Assembly (NCBI GenBank): GCA_035502675.1
Contig: DATJUC010000142.1
Span: forward strand, 1 to 19,929
DNA: 19,929 nucleotides
Source of the DNA: DATJUC01 sp035502675
GTDB lineage: Bacteria; Vulcanimicrobiota; Vulcanimicrobiia; Vulcanimicrobiales; Vulcanimicrobiaceae
Reading direction: 5' to 3'
Shown here: in pieces, positions 6,525-14,136 of the stretch
Numbering within the stretch: the first letter of the stretch is position 1
Layout of the letters: every line of letters begins with the position of its first letter
Program-made: the position numbers and the translations under genes
Notes under the pieces: generated by a model
Seen by the model: the letters and a program-made list of their open reading frames with translations, nothing else
What the model was told of the DNA's origin: nothing
Database searches by the model: none

Positions 6525-8983
6525 TTCGTCCGAACGCGGTCTGTTTCTGCGCGCTCGCGCTCGCCGCCGGCTGCGCGCGCGCGACGCCGCCGGGCTCCGC
6601 AGGCGTATCGGCGCCGTCCTATCATCCCGCGCTGGTTGCGCCTTACCGATTCGACGACACGATCGTCCGGTTGCATTTCGACCTCGCCCGCGGCGAGCTC
6701 TTCGGCGACGAGCTCGCGATCGTGCGCCCGAAACGCGCCGGGCTTACGCAAGTGCCGTTCGACAGCGCCGGGATAACGTACCAGGGCGTGACTGCGTTCG
6801 GCAAACCGGTCTCCTACCGCGTGAACGCCGGCGCGCAAACGATCGCCGTGCTCCTTCCGGTGCCGGCGGCGGCGAACGAACGCATTCCGATCGAGTTCAC
6901 CTATCGGACCGTGCCGCAGCGCGGCGTGTATTTCGTGCGACCGGATACGGGCTACCCGCACGTTACGCCCCAGATCTGGTCGCAGGGCGAGCCCACCGAC
7001 AACCGGCGCTGGTTTCCAACCTGGGACCAGCCCAACGAAAAGACGCCTAGCGAGCTAATCGTCACCGTTCCACGCGGATGGACGGTCGTAGGCAACGGTT
7101 CGTTGAAGTCGCGCGTTCGCGGCCCGAAGACCGAAACGTGGGACTGGAACTCGCCGCGGCCTAAGTCGGCCTACCTCATCGCGTTCGCGGCCGGACCGTT
7201 GGCCGGGCTGCATTCGATGCTCGGAAGTCTTCCGATCGACTCGTACGTGCAGCCCAAGGACGCCGCACTCAATGCACTCTGCTTCGGGCGCACCGGCGCC
7301 ATGATCGCGTACTACCAGCGTGTCATCGGCTTTCCGTACCCGTTCGCCAAGTACGACCAGACCACCGCCGAGCGGTTTGCATTCGGCGGCATGGAGAACG
7401 CGTCGGCCACGACGATCGCGTCGCGCGCGCTGCACCTTCCGGTACAGGAGGATGAGGATTCGTGCGACCTGGTCGTCTCGCACGAGCTCGCGCAACAGTG
7501 GTTCGGCGACGACGTCACGATGTCGGACTGGTCGAACGTCTGGATCAACGAGGGTTTCGCCACCTACTTCGACGAGCTGTGGACCGGAGAGCGCTTCGGA
7601 ACCGCCGCTTTCGAGTACGCGCGCTATCGCGCCCAAGAGCGATATTTCGACGAAACGAAACGCTATCTACGCCCGATCGTGACCTACGAATACGGCGATC
7701 CGCTCGAGCTGTTCGACTCCAGCGGTCACGAGCGGCCGGCCGAGGCGCTGCACATGCTGCGCTACCTATTCGGCGACCGCCGCTTCTTCGGCGCTTTGCA
7801 CGCGTACTTAAACGAATACCAGTACCGCAACGCCGATACGCAGCAGTTCTTCGCGGCGATCGGCGCGTACTTGCACGAGAACTTGGACTGGTTCGAGCAA
7901 GAGTGGTTCTTCCGGCCGGACTATCCGCACTACGTGGTGAGCGACGCGTACGACGCCCCGCAAAGGAGGCTGGTCGTCCGCGTGCGACAGGAGAATGCGG
8001 ACCGGCGGCCGTTTCGAATGCCGATCGTGATCGAGGCGTTTTTCGACCACCGCGTTGCGCGCGTCCAATCCGTCATCGACCGCAACGACCAGACCGTCGG
8101 CATTCCGATGGTGACGTCGCCGCCGCAGATGGTACTCTTCGATCCGGACAACGAGGTCGTTCGGCAGTTGACCTTCGTGAAACCGCTCGCCGAGCTCCGG
8201 TATCAGCTGCGCCACGCCGCCCACGTCGCCGACCGCGAGTGGGCGCTCGGCCAGCTCGAGGGATTTGCGTCGTCGCGCGAGCTCGAACGCGACTCGGCGT
8301 CGAACGCCATCCGCGAAGTCGTGCGGGCCGATTCGTTTTACGGCCTTCGAGCCGATGCGGCCGAGGCGGCCGTCGCTTTCCAGGACGCTGGCGCTATCGA
8401 CGCGGCCCTGCACGATCGCGACAAACGCGTGCGGCTCGCGGCCGAAAGTGCGGCCGCCGAATTGCGCCATGCGACCATCGCCGTCATCGACGATCTTTAC
8501 GGGTTGGCGAACGATCCCGATCCGACGCTCGCAGCCGGCGCGTTGTCGGCGCTGGGTGCCGCCGGCGGTCCAGGAACCTACGAGCGGCTCGTCACGGCGG
8601 TTCGCACGCCGTCGTTTCGCGAGACGCTCGCCGGCGGCGCGCTGGCGGGTCTTGCCGCGCTCGGCGATCCCCGAGCGTTGCCGCTGATCGAGGCCAAAAT
8701 GCGCTACGGGACGCCGGATGAAGAACGCAATGCCGCCGTGAGGGCCTTCGCCCAACTGTCGCTACGCGTCGGCGAAACCAGCTCCGCCCGGCGCACGCTG
8801 GCGACGATCGCCGACGACGATCCGCTGGTGACGACGCGCGTCGCAGCGCTCGACGGGCTCGGCATGCTCGGCAGCGCGGCGATTCCCGACATCGCCTACG
8901 TTGCGCGGACCGACCCTTCCGAGATCGTGCAATTGGCGGCGCGACAAGCGATGGGCGTCACGGATTTCCCGCCGGCACGTTGA
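6521..8983 (+). CDS. M1 (gluzincin) aminopeptidase homologue, probably catalytically inactive, with HEAT-repeat C-terminus
   Basis: An 820-residue exported protein, probably a lipoprotein (LALAAGC, Cys18). It begins in an ATGA overlap with the phosphoesterase gene. Domain order: an M1 N-terminal beta domain (about 40-235), a catalytic domain (240-480), a beta segment (480-550), then HEAT-like helical repeats (550-820). The substrate loop GGMEN is at 289-293. The zinc motif reads HELAQ (321-325) followed by 18 residues and Glu344, so the second ligand His of HEXXH is Gln (codon CAA at 7493-7495). The place of the catalytic Tyr in the family motif YxKGAxxLhMLR holds HERPAEALHMLR, so Tyr is His403 and KG is RP. 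Everything else matches M1. It may be a binding or scaffold pseudoenzyme, or may use altered metal chemistry. Confidence 0.9.
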   Translation: MIRPNAVCFCALALAAGCARATPPGSAGVSAPSYHPALVAPYRFDDTIVRLHFDLARGELFGDELAIVRPKRAGLTQVPFDSAGITYQGVTAFGKPVSYRVNAGAQTIAVLLPVPAAANERIPIEFTYRTVPQRGVYFVRPDTGYPHVTPQIWSQGEPTDNRRWFPTWDQPNEKTPSELIVTVPRGWTVVGNGSLKSRVRGPKTETWDWNSPRPKSAYLIAFAAGPLAGLHSMLGSLPIDSYVQPKDAALNALCFGRTGAMIAYYQRVIGFPYPFAKYDQTTAERFAFGGMENASATTIASRALHLPVQEDEDSCDLVVSHELAQQWFGDDVTMSDWSNVWINEGFATYFDELWTGERFGTAAFEYARYRAQERYFDETKRYLRPIVTYEYGDPLELFDSSGHERPAEALHMLRYLFGDRRFFGALHAYLNEYQYRNADTQQFFAAIGAYLHENLDWFEQEWFFRPDYPHYVVSDAYDAPQRRLVVRVRQENADRRPFRMPIVIEAFFDHRVARVQSVIDRNDQTVGIPMVTSPPQMVLFDPDNEVVRQLTFVKPLAELRYQLRHAAHVADREWALGQLEGFASSRELERDSASNAIREVVRADSFYGLRADAAEAAVAFQDAGAIDAALHDRDKRVRLAAESAAAELRHATIAVIDDLYGLANDPDPTLAAGALSALGAAGGPGTYERLVTAVRTPSFRETLAGGALAGLAALGDPRALPLIEAKMRYGTPDEERNAAVRAFAQLSLRVGETSSARRTLATIADDDPLVTTRVAALDGLGMLGSAAIPDIAYVARTDPSEIVQLAARQAMGVTDFPPAR

Positions 8984-8993
8984 AGCCACCGGA

Positions 8994-9449
8994 ATGGAAG
9001 TTCGCCCGATTAGGCAAAGCGATTACGAGCAGTGGCTGCCGCTTTGGGACGGTTACAACGCATTCTACGGGCGTTCCGGCGCCACCGCCCTCGATCCGGC
9101 GATTACCGCCGCGACGTGGTCGCGCTTCTTCGATCCCTACGAGCCGGTGCACGCGTTCGTCGCCGACGACGGCGCCCAGCTCGTGGGGCTGACGCACTAC
9201 CTCTTGCATCGCAGCACGACGTCGATCGTGCCTACGTGTTATCTCCAAGACCTGTTCGCGGCCGAAGCGTCGCGCGGGAAAGGAGTCGGCCGAGCGCTGA
9301 TCCTAGCGGTCTACGAGTGGGCGGCATCGTCCGGCTGCAATCGCGTCTACTGGCAGACGCACGAGACCAACGCGGTCGCGCAGCGGCTCTACGAGAGCAT
9401 CGCCGAGCGCTCGGGATTCATCGTGTACCGCAAACGGCTGGACGGCTAG
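8994..9449 (+). CDS. GNAT-family N-acetyltransferase
   Basis: A 151-residue cytoplasmic protein. ATG 8994 is chosen because the domain begins at once (MEVRPIRQSDYEQWLPLW) and the gene then starts 10 bp after the upstream stop. The GNAT fold is complete: beta1/alpha1 (1-25), central strands (AFVADDGAQLVGLTHYLLH), beta4 (CYLQDLFAAEASRG), the acetyl-CoA pyrophosphate loop RGKGVGR at 94-100, and the C-terminal NAVAQRLYE helix with RSGFIVYRKRL. It transfers an acetyl group from acetyl-CoA to an unknown amine, perhaps a small molecule or a protein N-terminus. It lies in the phosphoesterase operon, 2 bp before the aspartyl-protease-like gene. Confidence 0.9.
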   Translation: MEVRPIRQSDYEQWLPLWDGYNAFYGRSGATALDPAITAATWSRFFDPYEPVHAFVADDGAQLVGLTHYLLHRSTTSIVPTCYLQDLFAAEASRGKGVGRALILAVYEWAASSGCNRVYWQTHETNAVAQRLYESIAERSGFIVYRKRLDG

Positions 9450-9451
9450 CG

Positions 9452-10348
9452 GTGCGTCGCGCGCTTACGGCCGGCACGATGCTCGGCGCGATTGCGGCCG
9501 CTGCGTTCGCGCTGCTTCCGCTCTCGGCCCACGCCGAGACCCGAATCCCATTCACCGACGTCGACGGCGGCCTGGTGCAGGTCCAGGCGACTCTCGACGG
9601 ACGCCTCACGGTTCCGATGCTGGTCGATCTCGGCGGGGGTATCGACGTGCTCGCGACCGACGTGGCCAAACGTTTGGGACTCGCGCCGACGGGACGGTTC
9701 ACGAGCTGGCGAATGTCGGGCGAACGCGTCGATACGCCGACGGCGAGATTGTCCTCGATTACCGTCGGCTCGTTTCGCATCGACGATCCGGTGGTGGGAA
9801 CGTGGGACGGACTCAACGGCACCGGCATCGGCGGGCTGATCTCGGCGACGGCGTTTCGGAACGTTCCGGTCACCTTCGATTTTGCGAACGACGTCCTCAT
9901 TCTCGAGGATCCGGCGTCGCTCGCGGAGCGTATCCGTCACGGGGCGCGGGCTCCGCTGGTGTTGCAGGACGATCGCGGAATCTCGCTCGGCCTCTTCGCG
10001 CCGTTCGACTTCGGCGACGGCCAGCAAGGGCTCTGCGAGATCGACACCGGCTCGCAAGGGTACTTCCTCGACCCGCGGTTTGCGACGCCGCTGGGCGTCG
10101 ATTTAGCCGACCCGAGCCTCAAGCACGTGCACGGCTCGTCGACGGACAGCATCGTCGCGCCGATCCCTCAGCTCGTCCTCCACGGCGCGCCTGCGACGGC
10201 CAAAGAAAAACCGCCGGTCATGTTCGCGAACCTCATCTACGACTGCAACGTCGGCAACGAATTCTGGAAAAACGACGTCGTCACGTTCGACATCCCCGGC
10301 CGTGCCCTCTACGTGAACGCGGGACGAGATACGCCGTCGCAGCGTTGA
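9452..10348 (+). CDS. Exported two-lobed retropepsin-like (aspartyl protease family) protein
   Basis: A 298-residue protein from GTG 9452, two bases after the GNAT stop. The signal peptide is clear (LTAGTMLGAIAAAAFALL..., cleavage near SAHA at residue 28). Two retropepsin-like halves follow. The first has LVDLGGGIDVLATDVAKRLGL, with D59-L60-G61-G62 where D-T/S-G is usual. The second has EIDTGSQGYFL, with a canonical D198-T199-G200-S201. Flap-like and psi-loop-like strands and the phrase GIGGLIS follow the first motif, as in bacterial aspartyl-protease-like proteins. It probably acts in the periplasm or at the cell surface on peptides. Activity is uncertain because the first motif lacks the hydroxyl residue. 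Confidence 0.8.
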   Translation: MRRALTAGTMLGAIAAAAFALLPLSAHAETRIPFTDVDGGLVQVQATLDGRLTVPMLVDLGGGIDVLATDVAKRLGLAPTGRFTSWRMSGERVDTPTARLSSITVGSFRIDDPVVGTWDGLNGTGIGGLISATAFRNVPVTFDFANDVLILEDPASLAERIRHGARAPLVLQDDRGISLGLFAPFDFGDGQQGLCEIDTGSQGYFLDPRFATPLGVDLADPSLKHVHGSSTDSIVAPIPQLVLHGAPATAKEKPPVMFANLIYDCNVGNEFWKNDVVTFDIPGRALYVNAGRDTPSQR

Positions 10349-10424
10349 AATCCGATAGCATTGGCGCCAACGGCGGTCGTGGCCCCGGCCGGCACGAAAG
10401 CCCGCGATTCGGCCGAATACAGTG

Positions 10425-10471
10425 GCCCCATGGAATTGAGCCAAGGTGGTTCTTTTCCGGCACCATGGGGC
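10425..10471. other. Nested inverted repeat between operons
   Basis: Outer arms GCCCCATGG (10425-10433) and CCATGGGGC (10463-10471) pair perfectly over 9 bp. Inside them GAGCC (10438-10442) can pair with GGTTC (10448-10452), with one G-T pair. The element lies about 75 bp after the stop at 10348 and just before a predicted promoter. It could be a terminator without a T-run, a regulator site or chance. Part of the outer arm is the self-palindrome CCATGG. Confidence 0.35.
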
Positions 10472-10472
10472 T

Positions 10473-10481
10473 TGCTATCGT
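10473..10481 (+). promoter_or_regulatory. Predicted extended -10 element, leaderless type
   Basis: TGC-TATCGT has a TG dinucleotide one base before a TANNNT hexamer (10476-10481). The hexamer ends exactly 6 nt before the GTG at 10488. No convincing -35 is present. The extended -10 resembles TGCTATGAT of the VOC promoter at 14140-14148. Confidence 0.4.
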
Positions 10482-10487
10482 GAGTTC

Positions 10488-11054
10488 GTGTTCAACTCGT
10501 TCGCACGCGCCGCGTCACGGGCGTTGTTGCCGGCAGCGTGTCTCTGTCTCATCGGGGCTGCAAGTGGGTTCGCACAAAGCCCCGCAGCTCTCGGGCACCA
10601 GCACGACTTCGATTTCGAGTTCGGGCGTTGGACGGCGAGCCTGCGAATGTTGCCGAACCCGTTTGGCGACACCCGCGATTGGAAGACTTTTACGGGCACG
10701 TCGGTGGTCCGTAAGGTCTGGGACGGACGCGCCAACTTGGGCGAGCTCGAAGTCGCCAACGCGACGTCGCACATCGAAGCGCTGACGCTTCGCATCTTCG
10801 ATCGTCGCTCGCAGACGTGGAACGTCTACTTCGCCAATGCTAAAAGCGGCAGCCTGGATCCGACGCCGATGGTGGGGCGCTTCGAGGGCGGTCGCGGCCT
10901 GTTCTACGCGACCGAAAACGTCGCGGGAAGGACGGTTCGCGTGCGCTTCGTCTTTTCGGACGTCACGCCGCGGACATTCGATCTCACGCAAGCCTTTTCG
11001 AGCGACGGCGGGAGAATCTGGAACGATAACTGGTACGCTCGTTTCGCGCGATAG
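10488..11054 (+). CDS. Small exported protein of unknown function (DUF1579-like)
   Basis: A 188-residue protein from GTG 10488, chosen because it gives a normal signal peptide (FNSFARAASRALLPAAC, cleavage near FAQS) and matches the -10 spacing. A GTG at 10446 is in frame but would add a non-signal-like prefix. The mature part has FDFEFGRWTASLRML, a TSVVRKVWDGRANLGELEV block, an RxFDxxSQTWxxYF block and a final AFSSDGGRIWNDNWYARF block. These blocks recur in DUF1579-type lipocalin-like proteins, which are mostly uncharacterised. It lies 8 bp before the MetA-like outer-membrane protein gene and is probably cotranscribed. Confidence 0.75.
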   Translation: MFNSFARAASRALLPAACLCLIGAASGFAQSPAALGHQHDFDFEFGRWTASLRMLPNPFGDTRDWKTFTGTSVVRKVWDGRANLGELEVANATSHIEALTLRIFDRRSQTWNVYFANAKSGSLDPTPMVGRFEGGRGLFYATENVAGRTVRVRFVFSDVTPRTFDLTQAFSSDGGRIWNDNWYARFAR

Positions 11055-11062
11055 GCGTCCCC

Positions 11063-11989
11063 ATGAGGCGCTTTGGCCTAGCAGTCGTCTGCGTGGCGTT
11101 CTGCACCCTACCGGCAATCGCCCAGCAGTCGACGGTTGCGCCCGCGCGTCAGGCGCTTTCCGACGCATGGTGGACGGGTCCGATGCTGGCGGCTTCGGCC
11201 GCCACGCTGCCCGGCGGGCACATCCTCGTCGAGCCGTATCTCCTCGATACCGTATCGTCCACTACGAACGATTACGGAACGCTGACCTATCTGCTCTACG
11301 GCGTCACGAACCGTTTTACGGCGGGCGTGACGGTCACGAGCGGCTATATCGCGACCGCGCGAGGCACCGGCAGCGCCGGCATGGCGTTCGGCGACACGAC
11401 GGCGATCGTGCAGTACGGCCTGACGCAGTTTCGCGAAGGGAATCCGGTGCCGGCGACCGCGCTGGTCTTCGAGGAGACGATTCCGACCGGCCGGTACGAC
11501 GATTTGGGGGATCGGCCGAATGACGCCACCGGAGCCGGGGCGTACACCACGTCGCTGGGAATCTACACGCAGAAGTATTTTTGGCTGCCGAATGGCCGGA
11601 TTGTCCGCGCCCGCTTCGACCTGCTGCAGTCGTTTTCGCGCCGCGTTGCAGTGCAGGGCGCCAGCGTCTACGGCACCGATACGGCCTTTCAAGGCGCTGC
11701 GTACCCGGGTGCGTCGAGCTACGTCGATCTCGCCGGCGAATACAGCGCCACGCGAAACTGGGTTCCCGCACTCGACGTTACCTACCGCTACGCCGCGAAC
11801 ACGCGGGTGGTGAACGCAGGCGGCCTCGCGACCGGCCTTGGCTCGAGCGCCGCGTACGCCTTCGCGCCGGCGATCGAGTACAACTGGGCGGCCACCTGGG
11901 GAGTACTGCTCGGGACGCGGATCGTTCCAAAGGGCCACAACGCGCTGCCCAGCACCACGCCGGCCCTTGCGATCGATTTTGTACGCTGA
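11063..11989 (+). CDS. Outer-membrane beta-barrel protein, MetA-pathway (PF13557-like)
   Basis: A 308-residue protein from ATG 11063 with a clear signal peptide (FGLAVVCVAFCTLPAIAQQ). The rest is built of alternating amphipathic strands typical of a small barrel: ILVEPYLLDTV, LTYLLYGVTNRFTAGVTVT, ALVFEETIPTGRYDDLG, ASSYVDLAGEYSATRNWVPALDVTYRY and a final Arg/Val-rich strand. The phrase EETIPTGRYD is characteristic of the family annotated as putative MetA-pathway of phenol degradation, though members are mostly of unknown role. It is probably an outer-membrane channel or receptor. Its stop (11987-11989) lies inside the likely start of the next, broken gene. Confidence 0.75.
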   Translation: MRRFGLAVVCVAFCTLPAIAQQSTVAPARQALSDAWWTGPMLAASAATLPGGHILVEPYLLDTVSSTTNDYGTLTYLLYGVTNRFTAGVTVTSGYIATARGTGSAGMAFGDTTAIVQYGLTQFREGNPVPATALVFEETIPTGRYDDLGDRPNDATGAGAYTTSLGIYTQKYFWLPNGRIVRARFDLLQSFSRRVAVQGASVYGTDTAFQGAAYPGASSYVDLAGEYSATRNWVPALDVTYRYAANTRVVNAGGLATGLGSSAAYAFAPAIEYNWAATWGVLLGTRIVPKGHNALPSTTPALAIDFVR

Positions 11990-12745
11990 CGTTTCGAGCG
12001 CGTATCGCTGGGCGCTGCCGGTGGCATGCGCGGCGGCGCTGCTGCTAACGGGAACGATCGCCGCCGACGAGTTCGGGAGCGCGTCCGTGGTTCGGCTGGT
12101 GGGATGCGAACATCGTCGTCGCGGGTCCGTTTCTGCTGCGCATCGCGCCTCGGCCCAACGGCGCGGCGGCCCAAGCGGGTTTGATCGACGGCGACCGGGT
12201 GGATCTGCGAAATCAAACGGCAGACGCGCGAGTCGCCCTGACGTATCAACTTCCGGCCACACGCCCGACGGTTCTGACCGTAACTCGCGCGGGCGCTCGC
12301 GTAACGGTCGCCGTAGTGGGCAGCACGGCGTGGAGCGCCGCATCGTTTTGGAAGCTGCAGCCGATGGTGTCGCGTCTGCTCGCAAATCTGGTCTTCACCG
12401 CGTGCGCCGCTTTCCTCGTACTGCGGCGGTTCGGAAATCGCTACGCGCGACCGGTAGCGTGGGTCCTCGTGTGTCTGGTCGGGATCATGGTCGATCCGAG
12501 CCTCTTCGTCGTCCTTGGGGCGCCTGGCGTGTGCGCTTGCAGCCGTGCGCTCGACAGGGGGAACGGGCTCGAGAGCATACTTCCTCTTACCGCTCCCGCT
12601 CGGTCTCATGATCTCGCAAACATGCTTTGCGCTGCCGGCCTTCGTTCACAGCTGGATATTCAACGTCGGCATCATCGGAGTCGCCAACGTCGCGCTGCCG
12701 GCCGGCGCCGTCGCCGCTACCGTGCTCGTTTTTAAAGGAGAGTGA
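11979..12745 (+). pseudogene. PDZ-like multi-helix membrane protein broken by two frame changes
   Basis: Coding signal moves through all three frames. Segment 1 starts at TTG 11979 and reads YADVSSAYRWALPVACAAALLLTG and then DEFGSA (one helix). At about 12078-12088 the signal shifts to frame 1, giving PWFGWWDANIVVAGPF, the PDZ-like NGAAAQAGLIDGDRV and two helices (LLANLVFTACAAFLVL, WVLVCLVGIMVDPSLFVVL). At about 12505-12570 it shifts again, giving AYFLLPLPLGLMISQ, IFNVGIIGVANVALPAGAV and a TGA at 12743. Removing one base at each point would give about 254 residues without stops. The N-terminus resembles that of PDZ-containing sensor kinases, but no kinase domain follows. GGGG (12517) and GGGGG (12557) lie near the second shift, so sequencing error is a real alternative to decay. 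Confidence 0.65.
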
Positions 12746-12746
12746 A

Positions 12747-13424
12747 ATGGCGGATTCTAGTCTCGTCATGCCGGGCGCCGACCACGCGTATCGCCAATCG
12801 CGCGACCGCTTGCGCGCCGCCGAGATCGAGTTGCGCGACCGCATCGAATCCGTGGCCGCGATGCGCCGTCAACTGCCGCCGGGGCCGGTCGTGCCGGACT
12901 ACGCGTTCCTCGAAAACGGAAACCGCATAGGCCTGTCCGAGCTCTTTTCGCCGGGCAAACGGTACCTGATCGTCTACCACTTGATGTACTGGGCGCAGGA
13001 CGATTCGTTCTGTCCGATGTGCTCGATGTGGATCGACGGATTCAACGGGATCGCGCCGCATTTGACGCAGCGCGCGAACTTCGTCATCGCGTCGCGCGCG
13101 CCGAGTGCGCGCCTGCGCGAATGGGCGTCGCACCGCGGGTGGAATCGTCTGCGCGTGCTGTCCGACGACGGACCCGCCTTCGCATGCGACCTCGACGCCG
13201 AAGACGCGCAGGGGCGTCCGGATTCGACCGTCGCGGTCTTTGCCAAGGACCGCGACCGGGTGCGCCACGTCTATACGGCGCACCCGATGCTGGAAGACCG
13301 CGAACGCGGCATCGATCTGCTCTGTCCGACGTGGCATCTCCTCGACTTGACCCCGGAGGGTCGCGGCGAGGACTGGTATCCTTCGAACGAAGCCTTTGAC
13401 GCCGCGCTTGCTGCGACGTCGTGA
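12747..13424 (+). CDS. DUF899 thioredoxin-fold protein
   Basis: A 225-residue cytoplasmic protein. ATG 12747 follows AAAGGAG (12734-12740) by 6 nt, the best Shine-Dalgarno in the window, embedded in the last codons of the broken gene upstream. Features: a helical N-terminus (residues 12-42), RRQLPPGPVVPDYAF, a thioredoxin-like strand YLIVYHLMY, the family signature CPMCSMWIDG with Cys89 and Cys92, then ASRAP and the C-terminal LLCPTWHLLDLTPEGRG. DUF899 proteins are predicted dithiol-disulfide oxidoreductases with no agreed substrate. The gene converges with the HxlR gene, which carries a conserved Cys, so both may belong to a redox or electrophile response (inference). Confidence 0.9.
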   Translation: MADSSLVMPGADHAYRQSRDRLRAAEIELRDRIESVAAMRRQLPPGPVVPDYAFLENGNRIGLSELFSPGKRYLIVYHLMYWAQDDSFCPMCSMWIDGFNGIAPHLTQRANFVIASRAPSARLREWASHRGWNRLRVLSDDGPAFACDLDAEDAQGRPDSTVAVFAKDRDRVRHVYTAHPMLEDRERGIDLLCPTWHLLDLTPEGRGEDWYPSNEAFDAALAATS

Positions 13425-13425
13425 C

Positions 13426-13449
13426 GTTCCGCGCTGCTAAATGCGGAAC
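13426..13449. terminator. Possible bidirectional hairpin between convergent genes
   Basis: GTTCCGC (13426-13432) and GCGGAAC (13443-13449) are perfect 7-bp arms around a 10-nt loop. They lie between the DUF899 stop and the end of the HxlR gene, whose stop is inside the loop. The position suits a shared terminator, but there is no T-tract on either side. Confidence 0.4.
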
Positions 13450-14078
13450 ATTCTGAGAAAGCGGCCGAAGTGACGCGGATCGCCGCTCAGGCGTACGAGC
13501 TTCTTCTTCATCGCTTCCGATGGCGAAATCTCGCGCGCGAGCAGGGCGCGCAGCGCCGGGCCCGTGTCGATCGTAAGGTCGGGCTTGGCGACCGCACCGC
13601 GCTCCACGGTAACGGCGCCGTCGCGTACGCGTGCGTGCACGGCGATGTCGCCCAGGCGCAGCAAGAACGTAAGGTTCGCCTTTCCGGCGGCTTCAGGGCG
13701 GAACGTCGTCATCAGCGCCGTCGCGATCGAATCTTCGGTGACGACCTCGCCGGCCTGCGGATCGCCCAAGCGCACCGCGCCCCAGCGGCCGAGCGAAATC
13801 ACCACGTCTTCGAGCTCGCGCCCCGCCTCGGTCAGTTCGTAGGCGACGCCTTTGGCGGGCCGGGGGAGCACGCGACGGCGGACGAGTCCCGAATCCTCCA
13901 ACTCGTTGAGGCGGCTGGTGAGAATGTTGGTGGGGATCCCGGGCAGACCGCGCTGGAGCTCGCTGAAGCGTTTCGGACCGACCATGAGATCGCGCACGAT
14001 CATCAACGCCCATCGCTCGCCCACGAATTCGAGCGCCCGGGCAAAGCCGCAATACTGCCCGTAGCTCCGCTTGATCAC
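13437..14078 (-). CDS. HxlR-type winged-helix regulator with C-terminal SCP2-like domain
   Basis: A 213-residue protein from GTG 14078. Residues 8-100 form an HxlR winged helix: YCGFARALEFVGERWALMIV, then RDLMVGPKRFSELQRGLPGI, NILTSRLNELEDSGLV and the wing RPAKGVAYELTEAG. Cys10 is at the position conserved in redox- or electrophile-sensing HxlR proteins. Residues 115-205 resemble a sterol-carrier-like (SCP2) domain (FRPEAAGKANLTFLLRLGD, DLTIDTGPALRALL), an add-on that could bind a hydrophobic ligand. It diverges from two VOC genes across an AT-rich region with an operator-like palindrome, so it probably represses them and itself. No Shine-Dalgarno is usable; a -10 lies 6 nt before the start. 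Confidence 0.88.
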   Translation of the reverse strand: MIKRSYGQYCGFARALEFVGERWALMIVRDLMVGPKRFSELQRGLPGIPTNILTSRLNELEDSGLVRRRVLPRPAKGVAYELTEAGRELEDVVISLGRWGAVRLGDPQAGEVVTEDSIATALMTTFRPEAAGKANLTFLLRLGDIAVHARVRDGAVTVERGAVAKPDLTIDTGPALRALLAREISPSEAMKKKLVRLSGDPRHFGRFLRMFRI

Positions 14079-14084
14079 TCCCGC

Positions 14085-14113
14085 ATTGTAGCACCGGAGA
14101 TTTTTTTTCGCAA
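14085..14113 (-). promoter_or_regulatory. Predicted promoter of the HxlR gene (leaderless type)
   Basis: On the minus strand TTGCGA (14113-14108), 17 bp, then TACAAT (14090-14085), preceded by TGC as in an extended -10. The hexamer ends exactly 6 nt before the GTG at 14078. This is the closest match to consensus among the leaderless-type promoters of the window. Confidence 0.6.
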
Positions 14114-14136
14114 TATACTTGCTTTTTACAAGTCTA
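14114..14136. promoter_or_regulatory. Candidate HxlR operator
   Basis: TATACTTG (14114-14121) and CAAGTCTA (14129-14136) form an imperfect palindrome: 8-bp arms with one mismatch and a 7-bp spacer. It abuts the -35 of the HxlR promoter and covers the -35 of the divergent VOC promoter, so one bound dimer could control both directions. Confidence 0.55.

Noticed and set aside
7493..7495. The CAA (Gln) codon in HELAQ as a simple sequencing error for CAC or CAT (His)
   Set aside because: Possible on its own, but the catalytic Tyr is also replaced and its KG neighbours are changed (HERP), so a coherent loss of active site is more likely.
14101..14108. Run of eight T as a rho-independent terminator tail
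   Set aside because: There is no stable stem before it on either strand. The run lies between the -35 and -10 of the predicted HxlR promoter.
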